Source of the DNA: DAIDJM01 sp964250215 | GTDB taxonomy: Bacteria; Pseudomonadota; Alphaproteobacteria; Acetobacterales; Acetobacteraceae | DNA length: 17,482 nt | Direction of reading: 5' to 3' | NCBI GenBank assembly: GCA_964250215.1 | Contig: CAXUEX010000053.1 | Location: 1-17,482, forward strand | Shown: piece by piece, positions 7,090 to 13,098 of the stretch | How the letters are laid out: each line of letters starts with the position of its first letter | Position numbering within the stretch: position 1 is the stretch's first letter | Made by a program: the position numbers and the translations under genes | Notes under the pieces: generated by a model | Told to the model about the DNA's origin: nothing | Databases searched by the model: none | What the model saw: the letters and a program-made list of their open reading frames with translations, nothing else

Positions 7090-7206
7090 CTAGAGTGTGA
7101 CCGGCTCTGGTTCAATCGGACATCGGTGCCGGTCACGCTCTAGCTCATTGTCTTGTCGAGCAACTTCATCGGCGCGCTGACGCGGTGTGTGACGATGTTG
7201 CTCTAG
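7090..7206. repeat. Palindromic intergenic repeat element
   Basis: The gap between yggT and the next minus-strand gene holds two adjacent imperfect inverted repeats. The first pairs 7091-7105 with 7128-7142 (arms of 15 bases, one mismatch, around TAGAGTGTGACCGG). The second pairs GAGCAAC at 7158-7164 with GTTGCTC at 7197-7203. The whole is bounded by CTAGAG at 7090-7095 and CTCTAG at 7201-7206. This resembles the mosaic palindromic elements with CTAGAGC/GCTCTAG ends scattered between genes in many alphaproteobacteria. The resemblance is from memory; copy number cannot be checked here. As RNA either hairpin could also act as a transcription end or mRNA stabiliser for the gene stopping at 7237. 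Confidence 0.55.
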
Positions 7207-7236
7207 AGCCGGACCAGGGTCAAGCGGGTGCAGGGG

Positions 7237-7881
7237 TCAAGCCGCGCCGCTGCTGCCTGCGCGAGTCGAGGGCGGCGGCAGGCGGATGACTTCGGCTGCG
7301 GGCGGCTCGGCGGGGGTCTTCGGGGTCCGTGCGAAGCCGGCGTAGCGCGAAACCGGCCGCCAGAGACGAAAATGCCATGGATCCCTTGCGGCTTCGGCCG
7401 CAGCCGCAGCCGACAGCACCTCCAGGGCAATCCGGCAATTGCCGCGAGCGGCCCGATGCATACGACGAAGATCGAGATTGGCCACCACATCGGGCGCGGC
7501 AACCCGTCCGCGATGCTTGCCGGTGCGCGCGTGCAGCGCGACTGCCTCGTCGAGCGCTTCCGAGGCCGCGTGACAGCGGATAAGTGCTGCGAGTTCGGCC
7601 TCGGTCAGCAGCAGCACTTTCGCCATGTTGCCACGGAACATCGTGAAGAATGGCCGGCCGGACATCGCCACGGGCTCATCGAGGCCGAATACCGTGTTGA
7701 TCCGGTATGCGGCCCGCAGCGCGCGCAGTTCGGCGATCAGACCGGCGCGGAGCCGCACTCGATCGTCGCGCCGGCGGGCGCGGGTGTCACGCCAGAGCCC
7801 GGCGCGCACGCCGACGAGAGCGATAATCATGAAGAGCCAGAGAAACAGGTGCACCCCCAGCGGCTGGCCATAGCCGATCAT
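7237..7881 (-). CDS. Hypothetical single-pass membrane protein
   Basis: A 214-residue protein. ATG at 7881 is preceded by GAGGA with a spacer of about 7 bases. One N-terminal membrane helix (LFLWLFMIIALVGVRAGLW, about residues 12-30) is followed by a basic, Arg-rich cytoplasmic stretch, then an Ala/Leu/Arg-rich helical domain with FGLDEPVAMSGRPFFTMFRGNM and LLTEAELAALIRCHAASEALDE, and a Pro-rich C-terminal tail. The protein is not recognised. An open frame of similar length exists on the opposite strand, but this strand is preferred because of the ribosome binding site, the well-formed membrane helix and the direction of the neighbours. It lies 59 bases downstream of the hydratase-like gene and could belong to the same transcript. 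Confidence 0.6.
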   Translation of the reverse strand: MIGYGQPLGVHLFLWLFMIIALVGVRAGLWRDTRARRRDDRVRLRAGLIAELRALRAAYRINTVFGLDEPVAMSGRPFFTMFRGNMAKVLLLTEAELAALIRCHAASEALDEAVALHARTGKHRGRVAAPDVVANLDLRRMHRAARGNCRIALEVLSAAAAAEAARDPWHFRLWRPVSRYAGFARTPKTPAEPPAAEVIRLPPPSTRAGSSGAA

Positions 7882-7940
7882 CGGTCATTCCTCATCGTCC
7901 GGCGGCATAGCACCGAAGCCGGAAGATAGGCAGCCGGCAA

Positions 7941-8726
7941 TCAGGTGCCGCCGAACCGTGGCGGCCGCCTCTCCCGGAACGCTGCCACGCCTTCGGCAAA
8001 ATCCGCGGTTCGGCCGGCCTCGCGCTGGGCGGCACGCTCAAGCGCCAGAACCTGCGAGAGCGGCTGTTCCAACGCGGCCTGCAGATTCCGCCGGATCAGC
8101 GCATAGGCGCGCGTCGGGCCAGCCGCCAGCCGGGCCGCTACCGCCTCGGCCCGTGCCGTCAGATCGGCATCCTCCACCATTTCCGCGATCAGGCCCCAAT
8201 TTGCCGCCTGTTCGGCGGAAATCCGTTCCCCCAGCATCATCATCGCGGCTGCCCGGGCGCGACCGACCAATCGCGGCAGCAGCCAGGAAGCGCCCGCATC
8301 CGGCACCAGGCCGATATTGACGAAGGCTTGCAGGAAGTAGGCGGAGCGCCCCGCGATCACGATGTCCGCTGCCAGCGCCAGCGAGCAGCCCGCCCCCGCC
8401 GCCGGCCCCTGCACGGCCACCACCACCGGCATTGGCAAAGCGGCAAGCCGTTCTACTAACGGATTGAAAAGCTGCTCGAGAGCGTTCCCAGCATCGTTGG
8501 TGGAGATGCCCGCCGCGAGATCGGCGCCGCTTGAGAAAGCGCGGCCGGCACCGCGTAGCAGCACTACGCGCGCGCCGCTCGCATCGCGCAGCCAATCCAG
8601 CGTGCGGATCAACTCCTCCAGCAGCTCGCGGCTCAACGCATTCAACATGTCCGGCCGATCGAGGGTGATTGCCGCAATGCTGTCTTGCAGATCGAGTCGC
8701 AGGTAATGGAGTTCAGGCGCAGTCAT
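7941..8726 (-). CDS. Enoyl-CoA hydratase/isomerase family protein, PaaG-like
   Basis: A crotonase-fold protein of 261 residues from the ATG at 8726, which has GGGGGAG at 8739-8733 with a 6-base spacer; the ATG at 8732 is too close to that site. The oxyanion-hole segments are FSSGADL (64-70) and GPAAGAGCSLALAAD (107-121). Neither of the two catalytic glutamates of enoyl-CoA hydratase is present: GCELA is replaced by GCSLA, and QPEI by QAFV. Asp143 in GLVPDAGAS occupies the place of the catalytic Asp of PaaG and related isomerases. It is therefore more likely a double-bond or ring isomerase of an acyl-CoA, as in phenylacetate-type or fatty-acid breakdown, than a hydratase. The start overlaps the end of the DUF2721 gene, and a flavin monooxygenase lies further upstream in the same operon. 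The true substrate is unknown. Confidence 0.85.
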   Translation of the reverse strand: MTAPELHYLRLDLQDSIAAITLDRPDMLNALSRELLEELIRTLDWLRDASGARVVLLRGAGRAFSSGADLAAGISTNDAGNALEQLFNPLVERLAALPMPVVVAVQGPAAGAGCSLALAADIVIAGRSAYFLQAFVNIGLVPDAGASWLLPRLVGRARAAAMMMLGERISAEQAANWGLIAEMVEDADLTARAEAVAARLAAGPTRAYALIRRNLQAALEQPLSQVLALERAAQREAGRTADFAEGVAAFRERRPPRFGGT

Positions 8727-9225
8727 CGGCATCTCCCCCGGCCGGCAAATGGCCGCGATGCAGAAGCGGCAAGTGCAATTTCGTGCGCAGCCGCATGGCC
8801 TGACTACTCATCAGCATCTCCAGACCAAACGCGGCGACCGAGCCCAGCGTACAGACGATCGCAAGCCCGAAAAATCCCACCAGAATGTTGCCCACAACAC
8901 GATTGCTCAACGCCTGCACGAACAGCACGAGAATGGCCACGCAGGTTGCCGCTGCGCCGGCCGTGCCCAGCACCACGGCCGTGTCGAGCGCAAAGGACCG
9001 GCGGTGCAGCCGTGCGATTTCGTGGCTGATCCTCGGCCGTGCCTCGTTCGCACACGCGGTGTAGAGATCGGAAAGTGCTTCAAGGCGGTCCGCAACGCGC
9101 GCCAGCCTGCCGGCGAAAACATTCAGCAGCGCGGCGATTCCCGATAGCAGGAACACCGGCGTCAGTGCCACCTGGATCAGGTGCACGGCCTGATCCAGCG
9201 TCGCCACGTGCAGCGCTTCCAGCAT
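8713..9225 (-). CDS. DUF2721 family membrane protein
   Basis: A 170-residue protein. ATG at 9225 lies 5 bases after the monooxygenase stop but has no clear ribosome binding site; the GTG at residue 7 has GGAAG about 8 bases upstream and may be the real start. The family pattern is evident: a hydrophobic N-terminal helix with ALTPVFLLSGIAALLNVFAGRLARVADR, a short cytoplasmic stretch with EIARLHRRS, then two membrane helices (AVVLGTAGAAATCVAILVLF and ILVGFFGLAIVCTLGSVAAF). DUF2721 proteins are three-helix membrane proteins of unknown function. The 3' end overlaps the start of the crotonase-family gene, so translation is probably coupled. Why it sits between two catabolic enzymes is not clear from the sequence. 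Confidence 0.8.
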   Translation of the reverse strand: MLEALHVATLDQAVHLIQVALTPVFLLSGIAALLNVFAGRLARVADRLEALSDLYTACANEARPRISHEIARLHRRSFALDTAVVLGTAGAAATCVAILVLFVQALSNRVVGNILVGFFGLAIVCTLGSVAAFGLEMLMSSQAMRLRTKLHLPLLHRGHLPAGGDADDCA

Positions 9226-9230
9226 CTAAT

Positions 9231-10709
9231 TCAGGCTGCTCGCGGCACGCTGGTTGTGCGGCGTGCGAAGCGCAAAGTGCCGTCGTCGATTTTTCCGAAA
9301 CGAAGCATAGCAAGGTCGAGAGCGTAATTCTGGTGCAGCTTCCACGGCGTGCGAGCACCCTGGCGCGGCAGCCCAACGAGCGCGCGCTGCACATAGCCGG
9401 AGGTGAAATCCAGGAAAGGAACTTCCGCCATCGCCGGATCGCGCACTGGCGTGGCGGCGGCATAGCTGCGTGCCCGCATCAGGTTCAGCAGCCGGCAAAC
9501 ATATTCGCTCGTGAGATCGGCCTTCAAAGTCCAAGAGGCGTTGGTGTAGCCGAAGACCGTGGCGAAATTTGGCACATCGCTAAGCATCATCCCTTTGTAG
9601 GCCATCGCACATCCGAAATCGATTTTCGTGCCGTCCACGCTCAGGTTCACGCCCTCCATCAAGCGCATGTTCAGACCAGTAGCGGTGATCACGATATCGG
9701 CCGCGATCTCCTGGCCGGACACGAGCCGTATGCCGCTTTCGGTGAAACGCTCGATGGTTCCGGTTGCCACCGAGGCATGGCCATTGCGGATCGCCGCAAA
9801 CAGATCCGAATCCGGAACAAGGCAAAGCCGCTGATCCCACGGGTTGTAGCGCGGTGTGAAATGCGTTGCCACGTCGTAATCGACGCCGAGCTCGGCGCGC
9901 ACCAGGTCCAGCAACTGCGCCTTCACCTTGGCTGGCCGCGCTCGGGCAAGCCGGTAGAAGAAGAGCTGCAGGCCGACATTGCGCCACCGCGTAATGCCGT
10001 AAGCCAGGCGCGCGGGCAGCTTGCGGCGCAACCAGTTTGCCAGCGCATCCTCGGCCGGCCGGGAGACCACATAGGTGGGCGAGCGCTGCAGCATCACCAC
10101 ATGCGCAGCTGTCTGCGCCATGGCCGGCACGAGTGTGACAGCCGTGGCGCCGCTGCCAATCACGACCACGCGCTTGCCGGCGTAGTCAAGGTTCTCCGGC
10201 CAGGCCTGCGGATGCACGATGGAACCGCGGAATTTCTCGCTTTCTGGAAATTCGGGTGTGTGGCCGCCGTGATATGAATAGTAGCCACCACAGCTCAACA
10301 GAAATTCGCAGGTGAAGTGCGAGGTCTCGCCCGTGTCGGTGCGCTCGGCCTGCACCCTCCATTGCTGCTCGACAGACGACCACTCGGCGCAGCAGACGCG
10401 ATGGTGCAAGCGCACGTGCCGGTCCACGCCGTATTCGGCCGCCGTTTCGCGAACATAGCGCAGGATCGCCGGACCGCCCGCGATCGCTTTCGCCTCGCGC
10501 CACGGACGAAAGCTGTAGCCAAGCGTATGCATGTCGGAATCGGAGCGGATGCCAGGATAGCGAAACAGGTCCCAGGTGCCTCCCGTAGCGCCGCGTGCTT
10601 CGAGCAGCACGAAACTCCGATCCGGGCATCGGCGCCGCAAATGGCAGCCGGCACCGACACCGGACAGCCCGGCCCCCAGGATGACAACGTCGAAATGCTC
10701 GGGCTGCAT
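9231..10709 (-). CDS. Flavin-containing (Baeyer-Villiger type) monooxygenase
   Basis: A 492-residue protein from the ATG at 10709, chosen because the FAD-binding motif follows at once; the frame extends to 10778 but adds a stretch without family features. The first Rossmann motif is VVILGAGLSG (residues 8-17), followed by GGTWDLFRYPGIRSDSDM, the FAD/substrate region of the EtaA-type group. The Baeyer-Villiger fingerprint F-G---H---W is complete as FRGSIVHPQAW at 160-170. The NADPH Rossmann motif VVVIGSGATA is at 181-190, and ATGLNM occurs near the C-terminal third. It should use NADPH and oxygen to insert oxygen next to a carbonyl, or to oxidise a soft heteroatom, in the cytoplasm. It heads a minus-strand operon with the DUF2721 and PaaG-like genes. 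The substrate cannot be read from the sequence. Confidence 0.85.
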   Translation of the reverse strand: MQPEHFDVVILGAGLSGVGAGCHLRRRCPDRSFVLLEARGATGGTWDLFRYPGIRSDSDMHTLGYSFRPWREAKAIAGGPAILRYVRETAAEYGVDRHVRLHHRVCCAEWSSVEQQWRVQAERTDTGETSHFTCEFLLSCGGYYSYHGGHTPEFPESEKFRGSIVHPQAWPENLDYAGKRVVVIGSGATAVTLVPAMAQTAAHVVMLQRSPTYVVSRPAEDALANWLRRKLPARLAYGITRWRNVGLQLFFYRLARARPAKVKAQLLDLVRAELGVDYDVATHFTPRYNPWDQRLCLVPDSDLFAAIRNGHASVATGTIERFTESGIRLVSGQEIAADIVITATGLNMRLMEGVNLSVDGTKIDFGCAMAYKGMMLSDVPNFATVFGYTNASWTLKADLTSEYVCRLLNLMRARSYAAATPVRDPAMAEVPFLDFTSGYVQRALVGLPRQGARTPWKLHQNYALDLAMLRFGKIDDGTLRFARRTTSVPRAA

Positions 10710-10849
10710 GGCGCTCCGCGGCGACAAACCGAGGCGATCATGCCGGAGCGTTGACCAACGCGCCAGCTTGGCGCCCATGAACCGTTATCCCAGCGCGGCG
10801 TTCCCCTCGAACACCTGCCGCTTCGGCGGCTTTCCGATGGAGAATTGCT

Positions 10850-11452
10850 TTGACCCGCACCTGTTTCTGGGGAGCGGTGGGCATGACGTTGCTCGCCGCA
10901 CCTGCCTTCGCGCAATCTAGTCCCGGCGTGGCCGGCTCATCCACCATGCCAGCCGACCGCGGCAGCGCGCCCAGCACTATGCAGCCCGGCAACACGGCGG
11001 TGAGCAGCGGCAGCCAGCTTGCCGCCGCGGATCGCCGTTTCGTGGAGAAAGCCGCGGAATCCGGAATGGCCGAGGTGCAAGCGGCGCAGCTCGCGCAGCA
11101 GAAAAGCACCGATCCCAAGATTAAGGACTTCGCCCAGCGGATGATTACCGACCACACCCAAGCCAATCAAAAGTTGATGGCACTGGCGCAAACCAAAGCG
11201 GTGACGCCGCCGACCGAGATCAGCTCCAAGCACCAGACGGAGATGACGAAGCTACAAGGGCTCGATGGTCAAAAGTTCGACCGGGCGTATTTGAAGGGTC
11301 AAATTCGCGACCACGAGGAAGCCGTGAAGTTGTTCCAGAAGGAAGCGAGCGACGGTAAGGATCCTCAATTGCAGCAGTTTGCGCAGCAGACACTGCCTAC
11401 GCTGCAGCAGCACCTGGATATGGCCAAAGCGGACATGGGCGGCAGCTCCTGA
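10850..11452 (+). CDS. Exported DUF4142 domain protein
   Basis: A 200-residue protein. TTG at 10850 is supported by GGAG at 10839-10842 with a 7-base spacer. A signal peptide (TRTCFWGAVGMTLLAAPAFAQ) is followed by a Ser/Gly/Pro-rich linker to about residue 55. Then comes a DUF4142 (PF13628) helical bundle: DRRFVEKAAESGMAEVQAAQLAQQKS, KDFAQRMITDHTQANQKL, FDRAYLKGQIRDHEEAVKLF, and LQQFAQQTLPTLQQHLDMA. This is a ferritin-like four-helix fold; the conserved MI-DHT and DHEEAV histidines are present. The family is common in the periplasm of proteobacteria and is often linked to stress, but has no proven reaction. The gene is divergent from the monooxygenase operon across a 140-base gap in which I see no convincing operator. 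Confidence 0.85.
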   Translation: MTRTCFWGAVGMTLLAAPAFAQSSPGVAGSSTMPADRGSAPSTMQPGNTAVSSGSQLAAADRRFVEKAAESGMAEVQAAQLAQQKSTDPKIKDFAQRMITDHTQANQKLMALAQTKAVTPPTEISSKHQTEMTKLQGLDGQKFDRAYLKGQIRDHEEAVKLFQKEASDGKDPQLQQFAQQTLPTLQQHLDMAKADMGGSS

Positions 11453-11529
11453 ATCCCGACGTCGTCATTGATGCGTGACAGGAATGCAACGAAATCGTCG
11501 CCAAGCTGACGCGCATCCCCCGACCAAGA

Positions 11530-11564
11530 GCGAGGCGCCCGGAGTCTGTTTCCGGACGCTTCGC
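11530..11564. terminator. Long stem-loop downstream of the DUF4142 gene
   Basis: A 14-base arm at 11530-11543 pairs with 11551-11564 around a 7-base loop (GTCTGTT), with one G-T wobble and one C/A mismatch. It begins 77 bases after the DUF4142 stop codon in a 280-base segment without genes. No T-run follows, so it may be a Rho-assisted end, an mRNA 3' stabiliser or part of a repeat. Apart from this hairpin I see nothing identifiable in 11453-11732. Confidence 0.35.
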
Positions 11565-11734
11565 GCAATGGGTAGGCGGCAGCAATCCAAAGAATTCGCT
11601 TGCGAACACCGTGCCGTCCTACGGAGCCGGCAGGCTATATGCCGTTCTGGCCAGCGGTCATGGGCCGAACTTTTTGTTCATCGCTCCCATTCAGTGCAAC
11701 AGTAAGAACGCCCGGCGACAAAGGACCTCTTCTA

Positions 11735-11749
11735 GACCAGATTCGGATC
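11735..11749. repeat. Left terminal inverted repeat of the IS630 element
   Basis: It matches the outer end of the element at 12767-12781 on the opposite strand in 11 of 15 positions. The adjoining TA at 11733-11734 is one copy of the target duplication. The stop codon of the second transposase frame (11748-11750) overlaps the inner edge of this repeat. Confidence 0.6.
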
Positions 11750-12320
11750 AGGTTGAAGTTCCGTATCCGACATGCCGGATGTAGTTTGAGCACTCTGCGG
11801 CGGTGAACTCATCGAGCAGCGCGCCGACGCTATCACACACGGCAGCGATGGTTCGTGCGGCGGCCTTGCGGAGGAGCGTTTTCAGCTTGGAGAAGGTCTG
11901 CTCGATCGGGTTCAGATCGGGGCTGTAGGGTGGCAGGAACCACAGTTTGGCACCGGCGCCTCGGATGGCAGCCCGCACGGCGGCGTTCTTGTGCGATCCG
12001 AGATTATCCATCACCACGATATCTCCCGGCGACAGTTGCGGCACCAGGCGCTCAGTGACCCAGACGAGAAAACTGACGCGGTTGATCGGGCGATCCAGCA
12101 CCCAGGGTGCGATGACGCGATCGGCCTTCAGCGCGCCGACAAAGGTCAGGGTTTTCCAGTGTCCATACGGCACCTTGGCGTGCAAACGCTCGCCACGCGG
12201 CGCCCAGCCGCGCAGACGGGTCATGTTCGTTTTGATCCAGGTCTCATCGACAAAAACCAGGCGCGACGTCAGCAGATACGGCATCACCCGGTGCCAGAAT
12301 GCGCGACGACGGGCGACCAC
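11748..12320 (-). CDS. IS630 transposase, catalytic part (second frame)
   Basis: This frame encodes the DDE catalytic half of the transposase; 190 residues can be read from a GTG at 12320, but the natural entry is by frameshift from the upstream frame, since the same frame reads SLLPSEQDRPVVARRR from just after the A-run. The three acidic residues are visible: Asp in VFVDETWIKTNMTR, Asp in IVVMDNLGSHK, and Glu in LPPYSPDLNPIEQTFSKLK. The last of these contains the D-NPIE signature of IS630 and Tc1/mariner enzymes. Joined to the first frame it would give about 315 residues, a normal length for the family. All catalytic motifs are intact, so the enzyme may be active if the frameshift occurs. 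Confidence 0.85.
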   Translation of the reverse strand: MVARRRAFWHRVMPYLLTSRLVFVDETWIKTNMTRLRGWAPRGERLHAKVPYGHWKTLTFVGALKADRVIAPWVLDRPINRVSFLVWVTERLVPQLSPGDIVVMDNLGSHKNAAVRAAIRGAGAKLWFLPPYSPDLNPIEQTFSKLKTLLRKAAARTIAAVCDSVGALLDEFTAAECSNYIRHVGYGTST

Positions 12321-12696
12321 CGGACGATCCTGTTCGCTGGGCAGCAGACTTTTTTTTATGGGTCAGTTTCTCGTCGCGACAAAATTTCCACACCGCCCAG
12401 ATGCTGACCTGCAAGCCGCGCTGCGCGAGCTCGGCCCGCAACGCAGCAAGCGTCAAGTCCGGTGCCGCCGCGAGGCGCGCGCGTAGCCAGTCCCGATGCT
12501 GGCCGAGCACGTCTCGACGGACGCCGCCCATCGGCTTTGCCGCGGCACTCCCGGTCTGCCGATAGCGTTGCCCGATCCGCACCACGGTGGCCACGCTGAT
12601 CTCACACAAGTCAGCCACTTCCCGGCAGGTGCGGCCGCGGCTCAGCAGCCGCGCCACACGGCTGCGCAAATCATCGGAATAAGGTCGAGCCATCAC
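12244..12696 (-). CDS. IS630 transposase, DNA-binding part (first frame)
   Basis: A 150-residue frame from GTG at 12696 or ATG at 12693, with GGAGG at 12707-12703. It carries the helix-turn-helix of the family: MARPYSDDLRSRVARLLSRG, CREVADLCEISVATVVRIGQRY, then a second winged-helix-like part with LTLAALRAELAQRGLQVSIWAVWKFCRDEKL. The family sequence ends at THKKKS, where eight A residues (minus strand, 12357-12350) occur. Beyond this point the frame has no family features, and the catalytic half continues in the +1 frame. The two frames therefore look like a pair joined by slippage at the A-run, or one gene broken by a single inserted A. Confidence 0.85.
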   Translation of the reverse strand: MMARPYSDDLRSRVARLLSRGRTCREVADLCEISVATVVRIGQRYRQTGSAAAKPMGGVRRDVLGQHRDWLRARLAAAPDLTLAALRAELAQRGLQVSIWAVWKFCRDEKLTHKKKSAAQRTGSSGGRPSSRILAPGDAVSADVAPGFCR

Positions 12697-12766
12697 TGCT
12701 GGCCTCCGCCCAGCCAGCAGTGTGAATCAGAGTTCAGGCCGCGCCGGAATCCCCCCGATTCGGTTC

Positions 12767-12781
12767 GATGCTAACCTGCTC
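12767..12781. repeat. Right terminal inverted repeat of the IS630 element
   Basis: It is the partner of 11735-11749 in inverted orientation. The adjoining TA at 12782-12783 is the second copy of the target duplication and forms the first two bases of the TAG stop codon of the neighbouring secreted-protein gene; the G of that codon is the outermost base of the element. Confidence 0.6.
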
Positions 12782-13098
12782 TAGTATGGGGGTCTGAGAC
12801 CCACGGACCCAGCTTGGTCCAGCGGCAGCGCCCCTGGCCTTGCCTTTTCCTGCCGAATGTGAATCAAAGCCCGCCGCACCCGTGCGATGCCCGCTCGCAC
12901 CGCGCCGTGCTCGCACATCTCCGCGCCATCCGCCGCCAGACGCAGCGCGTCTGGCGCAGCTTTGTGGTGTCTTGCCGCGACCTGCGCCAAGTGCTCGCAG
13001 TACTCCGGCGTATCGGTGATCACCAGCATCGGTGATTTCTGAGCGGCGGCGCTGGCGGACCAGAGCAGCAGTGCCGTTCCGGCAGCCCAACGGGTCAT
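12781..13098 (-). CDS. Small secreted two-cysteine protein, coupled to the sensor kinase
   Basis: A 105-residue protein. Its ATG (13098-13096) overlaps the TGA of the histidine kinase as ATGA, so translation is coupled. A signal peptide, MTRWAAGTALLLWSASAAAQ, is followed by a small helical domain with two cysteines in similar settings: PEYCEHLAQV (Cys34) and GAEMCEHGAVRAGIARVRRAL (Cys62). These could form one disulphide in the periplasm, or a Cys/His metal site. I recall similar short proteins beside sensor kinases in acetic acid bacteria, but no named domain. Its position suggests a periplasmic partner of the kinase or protease. The TAG stop is formed by the TA target site plus the first base of the IS630 element; the pre-insertion sequence would also read TAG, so the protein is not truncated. 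Confidence 0.75.
   Translation of the reverse strand: MTRWAAGTALLLWSASAAAQKSPMLVITDTPEYCEHLAQVAARHHKAAPDALRLAADGAEMCEHGAVRAGIARVRRALIHIRQEKARPGALPLDQAGSVGLRPPY

Larger units (their letters stand above)
11735..12781 (-). mobile_element. IS630-family insertion sequence
   Basis: An element of about 1,047 bases with two overlapping transposase frames on the minus strand. The termini are imperfect inverted repeats: 11735-11749 (GACCAGATTCGGATC) against the complement of 12767-12781 (GAGCAGGTTAGCATC), 11 of 15 identical. TA dinucleotides flank it at 11733-11734 and 12782-12783, each within CTAG, matching the TA target duplication of the IS630/Tc1 group. The boundaries were inferred by eye from these repeats. 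The element sits directly after the last gene of the htrA-type operon. Confidence 0.8.

Noticed and set aside
7228..7929. A 233-codon + strand frame opposite the hypothetical membrane protein
   Set aside because: It is slightly longer than the minus-strand gene, but its product is low-complexity and charged. The minus-strand frame has a ribosome binding site, a clear membrane helix and collinear neighbours.
9039..10277. A 412-codon open frame on the + strand
   Set aside because: It lies opposite the flavin monooxygenase and DUF2721 genes, which have full family motifs. Its product is His/Arg-rich low-complexity sequence without domains, as expected of an antisense frame in GC-rich DNA.
12788..12800. 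Perfect small palindrome GGGTCTGAGACCC near the IS end
   Set aside because: It has 6-base arms around a single base and lies inside the coding end of the secreted-protein gene. It is too short to assign a role and is not part of the IS terminal repeats.
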